From NCBI RefSeq assembly GCF_027105095.1, contig NZ_CP114278.1, positions 2,826,501 through 2,890,500 of the forward strand: 64,000 bases of DNA, read 5' to 3'. The notes under the pieces are model-generated. The model was given only the letters and a program-made list of their open reading frames with translations. It was not told the origin of the DNA and made no database searches. The DNA is from Brevundimonas vesicularis. GTDB lineage: Bacteria > Pseudomonadota > Alphaproteobacteria > Caulobacterales > Caulobacteraceae. Shown here piece after piece: positions 58,349 to 64,000 of the stretch; position 1 is the first letter of the stretch, and each line of letters begins with the position of its first letter. Both the position numbers and the translations under genes were made by a program.

Positions 58349-60055
58349 TTGAAACCCGACGCCCACGCCAGATTCGAGGACGACCCGACGCACGACGCGG
58401 CGTTGGGCGCTCCGCTGGTCGCCTTGTGGCACGCGATCTGGGCGGTGGCGGTCGCCCTGACGGCGCTGGCTGCCCAGATGATGGACGGGCTGAAGGACGC
58501 GCCGCTGGCCGCCCTGCTGCTGATGGCCTTCCCCGGCGTGTTCGGCGTCGTGCTGATGGTGCGCGACAGCGTCGGGCTGAGGCTGGCCGTCATGGGCGGG
58601 TGGATTTTGGCCGCCACCGCTTCGGCCGGCCTAACCGGCGGCGTGACCGGCGCCCTGCCCGGCCTGATCCTGACGCCGCTGGCGGCGGGGATCGCCCTGG
58701 ATCACGGCGTGCATCATGCCCGCATCGGCGCCGACCGCCTGACCCGGATGGGCGCCTTTGCGGTGGCCCTGCCGCTGCTGGCGGGGCTGATCTCGACCTG
58801 GCTGAACGGGGCGGAGGCGCAAGGCCCCCTGCTGGCCGCCGTCTCGGGCCTGCTGGCCATGGGCGCGATCATCGCCGCCATGCGCCTGACCTGGAGCGCG
58901 CGCGAGCGTCGTCTGGCCGAAGCGGAAGAACAGGCGGCCCGGATCGCCGCCCTGCTGGAGGATCAGCCGGCCCTGACCCTGCTGCTCGATCCGTCGGGCC
59001 GCGCCGTCGCCATCTGGGGCACGCCGCCGCCCGCCCTGTCTGTGCTGGCCCTGACCGAACAGGGCCTGATCTCGACCGTCCATGCGCCCGACCGCCCGGC
59101 CGTCTCTGCGGCCCTGGCCCGCGCCCTGTCGGGCCAGTCGGTCGAGGTCCAGTTCACGCCGCGCATCGCCCTGGACCGCCGCGTCGTCATGATCCTGGGC
59201 CCGTTCCAGCACGAGACGGACCGCCCGCGCCTGATCGCCCAGGCGTTCGACGGCACGGCCCAGTTCGCCCGCGAGCTGGGGCTGGAGACCGCCCGCGTCG
59301 AGGCCGAGGCCCAGTCGGCCGGCAAGACCCGCTTCCTGGCCAATATGAGCCACGAGCTGCGCACGCCCCTGAACGCCGTGCTCGGCTTCGCCGACATCAT
59401 GCGCCAGAAGCTGTTCGGTCCCCTGCCCGAACGCTACGCCGGATACGCCGACGCCATCCACCAGGCGGGCGGCCATCTGCTGGACCTGATCAACGACGTG
59501 CTGGACCTGTCCAAGATCGAGGCCGAACGCTACCAGCTGGCGATGGAGACGTTCGACGCCCGCGACGCCGTGTCCGCCGCCGTCGCCCTGGTCCGGCTCC
59601 AGGCCGACGACAAGGGGGTGGAGCTGGCCGCCGTCCTGCCGTCCGAGCCGATCAAGGTTCGCGCCGACGCCCGCGCCCTGAAGCAGATGGCGCTGAACCT
59701 GCTGTCCAATGCGGTCAAGTTCACCCCGGCGGGCGGCTCGGTCACCATCACCCTGGACGCCGACGGACCGGACCTGGATCTGGCCGTGTCCGACACCGGC
59801 GTCGGCATCGCGCCGCAGGACCTGCAACGCCTGGGCCGCCCCTTCGAACAGGCCGGCGGCGCCGACCAGAAGGCGCAAGGCACCGGCCTGGGCCTATCTT
59901 TGGTCCGCAGCCTGACCGAACTGCACGGCGGCCGCATGACCATCGACAGCACCCTGGGCGAAGGCGCAGCGGTGATGATCCGGTTGCCGGTGATGGTGGC
60001 GCGGGAGACCGTGGCTGATGAGACACTTCTAGAGCCAGAGCGCGAAGAGGTTTAG
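58349..60055 (+). CDS. divJ: DivJ-like polar histidine kinase
   Basis: 568 residues. The N-terminal membrane domain has about six helices (WAVAVALTALAAQMM, LLLMAFPGVFGVVLMV, AVMGGWILAATASAGLTGG and following), a PAS-like linker, then HisKA with phospho-His335 in NMSHELRTPLNAVLGFADIM and HATPase with LLSNAVKFTPAGGSVTITL, GVGIAPQDLQRLGRPFEQAG and GTGLGLSLVRS. The membrane layout and LGRPFEQAGGADQKAQGTG match Caulobacter DivJ, the kinase that phosphorylates DivK and PleD upstream of CtrA. The start is TTG at 58349 with no clear ribosome-binding site, so the N-terminus is uncertain. PleC-like kinases are the alternative. Confidence 0.8.
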   Translation: MKPDAHARFEDDPTHDAALGAPLVALWHAIWAVAVALTALAAQMMDGLKDAPLAALLLMAFPGVFGVVLMVRDSVGLRLAVMGGWILAATASAGLTGGVTGALPGLILTPLAAGIALDHGVHHARIGADRLTRMGAFAVALPLLAGLISTWLNGAEAQGPLLAAVSGLLAMGAIIAAMRLTWSARERRLAEAEEQAARIAALLEDQPALTLLLDPSGRAVAIWGTPPPALSVLALTEQGLISTVHAPDRPAVSAALARALSGQSVEVQFTPRIALDRRVVMILGPFQHETDRPRLIAQAFDGTAQFARELGLETARVEAEAQSAGKTRFLANMSHELRTPLNAVLGFADIMRQKLFGPLPERYAGYADAIHQAGGHLLDLINDVLDLSKIEAERYQLAMETFDARDAVSAAVALVRLQADDKGVELAAVLPSEPIKVRADARALKQMALNLLSNAVKFTPAGGSVTITLDADGPDLDLAVSDTGVGIAPQDLQRLGRPFEQAGGADQKAQGTGLGLSLVRSLTELHGGRMTIDSTLGEGAAVMIRLPVMVARETVADETLLEPEREEV

Positions 60056-60106
60056 CCTCCAGACTTTCGTCAAGACATCACGCCTTGATCTCGCTCCCGG
60101 ACGAAA

Positions 60107-60889
60107 TCAATCAGGCTTGATCCAAATAACCAGCTGAACCACAGCTACCGCTAAACCAACTACCGCCGCCACCGCCGCCGTTACCCGATTTTTTCGGCTT
60201 TCCAGTATTCGGTCTACGAAATTAACGAATCCTCGGCCTGCTGTTTTTAGTTTCCCCTTCAACGAAGAGGAAATCACAAAACTAAAAAATCCTACCTTTG
60301 CTATTGTGGATGCATTCATTCTTATAAAGTCTTTGGCTTTAAAGGCCTCCGCCTCTTCCGCACCTGTAAGAAATCCCTGCAATCGGGGACCATTCAAATT
60401 CATTAGCGAAAGCATTCTTGGGTCCGCAGCGTAGTCATTTCCATACCTGTATTTCAGTGCGTCGTTTAGGTTTATCCGCACTTCGACTGGAATGCTTGGA
60501 GGCTCTTTTTTTACGAGAACGCGATATCGATGCTCCAAATGCTCGAAACCGAACGTGACATTGCGCATGTTCCAATGAACCCAGTATCGTTCTCGCCGAT
60601 CTCGAGCCCAGTCGTAAAATTGTGTGAGAAGTTCTCTTTCAATATCGTCGTAACGGGCTTCGACGTCGTCCCATGAGATGCCTAGATATTCCGCCACAGT
60701 GTGCGTTGAAAAACTGACAGTCTGCCCACTCTCGAAATGACGAGCGACAACCGACGTGATGCGAGGAGATAGCGCACCGGCGCCACCCATCGCTTCTGCG
60801 TCAAAAAGGGATTGGGATGAATAATGGATTATATAGAAGCGGTCGGGATGCTTTTTGATGTCATCCCAGAAACTGAAGCTGCCAGCCAT
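60107..60889 (-). CDS. Low-GC orphan protein with a C-terminal membrane helix
   Basis: 260 residues in DNA clearly richer in A/T than everything around it (codons AAA, TTT, ATT, TTA are frequent). The soluble part starts MAGSFSFWDDIKKHPDRFYI and contains IIHYSSQSLFDAEAMGGAGA, LSPRITSVVARHFESGQTV, a Trp/Tyr-rich FYDWARDRRERYWVHWNMRN, FEHLEHRYRVLVKKEPPSIP and RYGNDYAADPRMLSLMNLNG. One hydrophobic helix (VAAVVGLAVAVVQLVIWI) lies at the C-terminus, suggesting a tail-anchored membrane protein. No family or function is recognised. The composition points to horizontal transfer; no partner gene or mobile element is adjacent. Confidence 0.75.
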   Translation of the reverse strand: MAGSFSFWDDIKKHPDRFYIIHYSSQSLFDAEAMGGAGALSPRITSVVARHFESGQTVSFSTHTVAEYLGISWDDVEARYDDIERELLTQFYDWARDRRERYWVHWNMRNVTFGFEHLEHRYRVLVKKEPPSIPVEVRINLNDALKYRYGNDYAADPRMLSLMNLNGPRLQGFLTGAEEAEAFKAKDFIRMNASTIAKVGFFSFVISSSLKGKLKTAGRGFVNFVDRILESRKNRVTAAVAAVVGLAVAVVQLVIWIKPD

Positions 60890-61022
60890 TTCACGCCATC
60901 CCTTTCGACGATAGCGAACTTATCAGACATATATCACTGATTGATAGGCGCACTCGCTTAGGCCATCCATTTGCGTAGTGCCCAACTAGAATGAAGCAAG
61001 GAGGCGTTGGCGGAAAGCCCGC

Positions 61023-61883
61023 TTAAACCTGCCCCATCGCCAGGAAGGCGCGGCCCGCCGCGAAATCGCCGGCTTCGAAGGTGGAGCGGGCGATGCTGCC
61101 GTCGCGGAACAGGAATTCGACGGTGAAGACCTCGCGCGGGTCCAGGGCCGACAGGGCGTCGGCGGCGGCGGCGGGGAACAGCCAGGCCTGACCGGTCGGG
61201 CGACCTTCGGGCAGCAGCATCGCATCGGCGCTGGTCACGCCGGCGGCCCAGAAGGCGCGGCGTTGCGCGGCGGGCGGCAGGTCGTGCGACAGCCACGGAC
61301 GCGGCGCCACCGTGTGGTCACGCATCACCACCCGCACCCCGGTCGGTCGCGAGCGGCCCTGCCAGGACACCACGGCGGCCAGTTGATCGGGCCGGTCCAT
61401 GCCGCCCACCACGCCGAACCGCACGGGCGAGGCGCCGGTCACGGTCGCCTGCATCAGCCGCCAGGTCGGGCGCGCATAGGCCGCGCGGTCCGCGCTCCAC
61501 TTTCGGCGATCGCCGGGAAACTCCATCCGCGTCGCGCGCGACCAGCCGGAAAAGGCGGTCTGGACCCGGCCCTGAACCGTCTTCAGATCGGTGGAGCCGC
61601 ACGGCGTCGTGTTCGCCCGCGCCCGCGCCCGCTGGGCCGTCTCGGCCAGCTGCCGGTCGTTGGATCCGGCGCGCAGGGCCGCGCCCCGCGCCTGATAGGC
61701 GGCGGCCGTCAGGGCGGCGGTCAACTGCGGCTCGAACAGGCCGCAGCGGTCGTTGGCGGCCAGCACGAAGCTGCGCTCATAGAATCGGTCCTGCGGCGCG
61801 GCGAAGGCTGCGACGGGCGTCGCGGCGATCAGCACGGCCGACAGGAAACCTCTGGCTTGCCGGGGGGAAAGGCCTATCCTCAT
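61023..61883 (-). CDS. Secreted protein of unknown function
   Basis: 286 residues with a signal peptide (RQARGFLSAVLIAATPVAAF, cleavage near AFAAP). The mature part includes SFVLAANDRCGLFEPQLTAA, ARANTTPCGSTDLKTVQGRV (the two Cys may bond), then RFGVVGGMDRPDQLAAVV and a C-terminal FTVEFLFRDGSIARSTFEAG. The helical N-terminal half followed by a beta-rich domain fits a periplasmic protein conserved in Caulobacterales. No known family was recognised; divergent from DUF1491. Confidence 0.7.
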   Translation of the reverse strand: MRIGLSPRQARGFLSAVLIAATPVAAFAAPQDRFYERSFVLAANDRCGLFEPQLTAALTAAAYQARGAALRAGSNDRQLAETAQRARARANTTPCGSTDLKTVQGRVQTAFSGWSRATRMEFPGDRRKWSADRAAYARPTWRLMQATVTGASPVRFGVVGGMDRPDQLAAVVSWQGRSRPTGVRVVMRDHTVAPRPWLSHDLPPAAQRRAFWAAGVTSADAMLLPEGRPTGQAWLFPAAAADALSALDPREVFTVEFLFRDGSIARSTFEAGDFAAGRAFLAMGQV

Positions 61884-61938
61884 GCCCCGACCCTAGCGCG
61901 CCAGAGTTGGGGTTCCGTGTTCGAGCAAGGTTAGCGAA

Positions 61939-62268
61939 TTGCTTCTTTCCAGCGACCTGTGGGTCAGCGCCCTGATCCGCCGCGCCCAGATCGAGGGCGC
62001 CTATGCCACCGTGGTCAAGAAGGGCGACGCCCGCGCCGGCTCGGTCATCGTCAAGGCCTACGACACCTCCACCCGCACCGCCCGCCTGTTCACCGAAGCC
62101 TTCGGAACCGACGGCGACCGCCTTTGGATCCAGCCCGTCACCTCCGACAGCGAAAGCGAACTGGACGCCTATATCGCCCGACAGAGGGGGTACGACCCGG
62201 ACCTGTGGGTGGTCGAGATCGAGGACAAGCAGGGGCGGCACTTCATCACGGAGACGGTGCAGGCTTGA
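61939..62268 (+). CDS. DUF1491 protein
   Basis: 109 residues starting with TTG (LLSSDLWVSALIRRAQIEGA) and containing ATVVKKGDARAGSVIVKAYD, RLFTEAFGTDGDRLWIQPV and DLWVVEIEDKQGRHFITET. This is the DUF1491 pattern, an alphaproteobacterial family of unknown function and about this length. It stands alone between divergent and convergent genes. Confidence 0.9.
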   Translation: MLLSSDLWVSALIRRAQIEGAYATVVKKGDARAGSVIVKAYDTSTRTARLFTEAFGTDGDRLWIQPVTSDSESELDAYIARQRGYDPDLWVVEIEDKQGRHFITETVQA

Positions 62269-62294
62269 TTCTCTGCGCTCTGACTTGAGCGGGA

Positions 62295-62705
62295 TTATTT
62301 ATCTCGCCCATCAAACGCCGCGCGCGCCGCCTCGATGCGGTCGATGTTTTTTTCGGCCCAGGTCCAGACGCCGCAGAACGCTTCAGCCAGGGTGAAGCCC
62401 AGGTCGGTCAGGCGGTATTCGACCTTGGGCGGGATGACGGGGTGGACGGTGCGGATCACCAGGCCGTCGCGCTCCATCTGGCGCAGGGTCTGGGTCAGCA
62501 TCTTCTGACTGATGCCCCCGACCAGGTCGCCGACGCGGGTGAAACGCGTCTCGCCGTGTTCGGCCAAGACCTCCAGGATCAGCATAGTCCATTTGTCGGC
62601 GACGCGGCCGATGACGTCGTTGACCAAGGCCTCCACGCGCGGATCGGCGACCTCTCCGGTCTCGGGGTGAGCAATTCTTGCAGGCGGAAGCGCCGTCATA
62701 GCCAT
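62295..62705 (-). CDS. HxlR-family transcriptional regulator
   Basis: 136 residues with the HxlR winged helix: RVADKWTMLILEVLAEHGET, VGDLVGGISQKMLTQTLRQM, ERDGLVIRTVHPVIPPKVEY and LTDLGFTL. Such regulators respond to electrophiles or redox stress. It is divergent from a short-chain dehydrogenase gene across a palindromic operator and very likely represses it and itself. Confidence 0.93.
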   Translation of the reverse strand: MAMTALPPARIAHPETGEVADPRVEALVNDVIGRVADKWTMLILEVLAEHGETRFTRVGDLVGGISQKMLTQTLRQMERDGLVIRTVHPVIPPKVEYRLTDLGFTLAEAFCGVWTWAEKNIDRIEAARAAFDGRDK

Positions 62706-62720
62706 TTCTTTCCGGACGGT

Positions 62721-62747
62721 AAGTAGGGCGGTTTCAAGTGCCTACTT
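62721..62747. promoter_or_regulatory. Palindromic operator for HxlR between hxlR and the SDR gene
   Basis: AAGTAGG (62721-62727) and CCTACTT (62741-62747) are a perfect inverted repeat with a 13-nt spacer, 15 nt from the hxlR start and about 60 nt from the SDR start. Dyad spacing fits a dimeric winged-helix protein. Confidence 0.75.
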
Positions 62748-62808
62748 TCGGTTGGAGAGTGAACGTCATACCTCGCTTTCATCGCTGACGCATCCCGAGG
62801 AGACGATC

Positions 62809-63561
62809 ATGAACATCACCGGCAACACCATACTGATCACCGGCGGCGGCACGGGCATCGGCCGCGCCCTCGCCGAGGCGCTGCACGCGCGCGGTAATCA
62901 GATCATCATCACCGGCCGCCGCGAAAGCGTGCTGAGAGAGACGGCGGCCGCCAATCCCGGCATGGCCTGGGCGACGCTGGACATGGAGGACGCTGCGGCC
63001 GTCGCCGCCTTCGGCGCCCAGGTCGTCAAGGACCACTCCGCCCTGAACGCCGTCATTCTGAACGCCGGCATCATGAAGACAGAGGACCTGAAGGCCCAGC
63101 CGTTCGACCTGGCCGTCGTGGAGGCGATCATCGCCACCAATCTATTGGGGCCGATCCGCCTGACAGCCGCCCTGCTGCCGCATCTGACGGCCCAACCGAA
63201 GGCGACGGTGATGACGGTGACCTCGGGCCTGGCCTTCGTCCCGCTGACGGCGACGCCGACCTACAATGCGACCAAGGCGGCGATGCATTCGTGGAGCCAG
63301 TCCCTGCGGCATCAACTGGCGGACACCGGGGTCGAGGTGCTGGAGTTGGCCCCGCCCGGCGTGGCCACCGACCTGATGCCGGGCCATGCGGAAAACCCCG
63401 CCTCCATGCCGCTGGCCGACTATACGGCCGAGGTGATCGGCCTGATCGAACGCGGCGAGACCCCGCGCGGCGAAATCCTGGTCGAACGGGTCAAGCCGCT
63501 GCGGTTCGCTGAGGCAAACGGCTATGAGGCGGTGTTCGCGCAGTTGAACGGCGCGCACTAG
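62809..63561 (+). CDS. Short-chain dehydrogenase/reductase (DltE-like)
   Basis: 250 residues from the ATG at 62809, 6 nt after GAGGAGA. Classical SDR features: Rossmann motif TGGGTGIGRALAEALHARG, NAG in VILNAGIMKT, catalytic Ser in VTSGLAFVP and YxxxK in YNATKAAMH. The C-terminal APPGVATDLMPGHAEN and SMPLADY segment places it with DltE/YdfG-type oxidoreductases. Substrate unknown; probably NADP(H). Induction by an electrophile through the divergent HxlR regulator is inferred. Confidence 0.9.
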   Translation: MNITGNTILITGGGTGIGRALAEALHARGNQIIITGRRESVLRETAAANPGMAWATLDMEDAAAVAAFGAQVVKDHSALNAVILNAGIMKTEDLKAQPFDLAVVEAIIATNLLGPIRLTAALLPHLTAQPKATVMTVTSGLAFVPLTATPTYNATKAAMHSWSQSLRHQLADTGVEVLELAPPGVATDLMPGHAENPASMPLADYTAEVIGLIERGETPRGEILVERVKPLRFAEANGYEAVFAQLNGAH

Positions 63562-63713
63562 ACGGGATCATTCCCGGTCAAAAGCGGTCAGGGTCGGCGG
63601 GACAAGCCGCCGATCCAGCGACCGAAGGCGGCTTTGCAACCCGGTGATGCCATCAAGCAGCGCACCCCGATGGCCCTTTATGCGTTACATGCAAAGCTGA
63701 AGGAGCGCGTTTG

Positions 63714-64000
63714 ATGGCCGCCGAAAAGACCGCTGTCCTCTACCGAATGGTTATGGAAAAGCACGTTTGCCCTTGGGGTCTGCGCGCCAAACATCTGCTG
63801 AAGAGCCAGGGCTTCGTCGTCGACGACCGCTGGCTGACCACGCGCGAACAGACCGACGCCTTCAAGGCCGAGCATGGCGTCAAGACGACGCCGCAGACCT
63901 TTATCAACGGACAAAGGATCGGCGGCTACGACGATCTCAGGCGTTTCCTGGGCAAGCCGGTCAAGGATCCGAACCGCAAGACCTATACCCCGGTGCTTGT
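63714..64000 (+). CDS. Glutaredoxin-domain protein, likely glutaredoxin-MauE/DoxX fusion (partial, 3' end off window)
   Basis: The visible 95 residues begin MAAEKTAVLYRMVMEKHVCP and carry WGLRAKHLLKSQGFVVDDRW, EHGVKTTPQTFINGQRIGG and YDDLRRFLGKPVKDPNRKTY. This is a glutaredoxin fold with a CPWG site (one Cys, in place of CPYC) and the cis-Pro TPQTF. Proteins with this N-terminus usually continue into a four-helix MauE/DoxX membrane domain. AAGGAG precedes the ATG. The right part lies outside the window. Confidence 0.78.
   Translation, partial: MAAEKTAVLYRMVMEKHVCPWGLRAKHLLKSQGFVVDDRWLTTREQTDAFKAEHGVKTTPQTFINGQRIGGYDDLRRFLGKPVKDPNRKTYTPVL

Overview
The window is high-GC chromosomal DNA from an alphaproteobacterium of the Caulobacterales, most likely a Brevundimonas-like member of the Caulobacteraceae. 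The evidence is an intact CtrA with a conserved phospho-Asp and an Ala-Ala tail, a promoter region dense in GANTC (CcrM) sites and TTAA boxes, a DivJ-like kinase, MucR, FliI/FliJ, an RpoH with the alphaproteobacterial RpoH box, and DUF2336/DUF6456/DUF1491 proteins. No rRNA, tRNA, CRISPR array, transposase or integrase was seen.

Layout: (1) 1-9004, minus strand: one tightly packed branched-chain amino acid operon, leader peptide - attenuator - ilvD - ilvC - ilvG - ilvM-like - leuA - leuC - leuD - leuB. leuB is cut by the window edge. The leader has a Leu/Val/Ile-rich run followed by a terminator hairpin, and LeuA lacks the C-terminal leucine-binding domain. (2) 9272-12871: gap-pgk-fba, central glycolysis/gluconeogenesis, divergent from the ilv-leu operon. 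(3) 12881-20362: housekeeping genes (DUF2799 lipoprotein with an apparent frameshift, rluD-like, rpoH, an atypical receiver protein, purA, serC, a CbpA-type DnaJ). (4) 20453-23284: a gene-transfer-agent relic with a spike-base-like protein, an SGNH hydrolase, a truncated acyltransferase and the C-terminal end of the GTA gp15 host-specificity protein. (5) 23395-28706: YcgN, DUF559, a TetR/SMR efflux pair, an ABC-F ATPase and an alpha/beta hydrolase, with many dispersed palindromic repeats between them. (6) 28885-38961: a large hybrid kinase, a 703-bp gene-free gap, a TonB-domain protein, a substrate-binding protein, two DUF2336 proteins and MucR. (7) 39005-46361: cysK, two chemoreceptors ending in CheR-tether-like pentapeptides, an OprB-type porin and an Lrp/RhtA divergent pair. 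(8) 46564-60055: motility and cell-cycle block with fliI, fliJ, a GH10 xylanase whose 5' end is a repeat, two small secreted basic peptides divergent from a two-component system, two serine hydrolases, ctrA, a DnaA-domain-IV-like protein, DUF6456, sufE and a divJ-like kinase. (9) 60107-64000: a low-GC orphan membrane protein, a secreted protein, DUF1491, an HxlR/SDR divergent pair with a clear operator, and the start of a glutaredoxin-domain gene.

Three families of dispersed inverted repeats run through the window. The commonest (arms of the form CCTCCCCC..GGGGGAGG) sits at gene ends. It supplies the last codons of serC, a possible ribosome-binding site for the ABC-F gene, and the region where the GH10 start should be. 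A second family (CGCCACTC arms) lies inside the ABC-F reading frame and upstream of ctrA. The most informative items are the attenuated ilv-leu super-operon with a regulatory-domain-less LeuA, the collapsed GTA remnant, the GANTC cluster at ctrA, the low-GC orphan, and the coding-sequence intrusions of the repeats. All functional calls rest on reading the translated sequence; no database search was possible.
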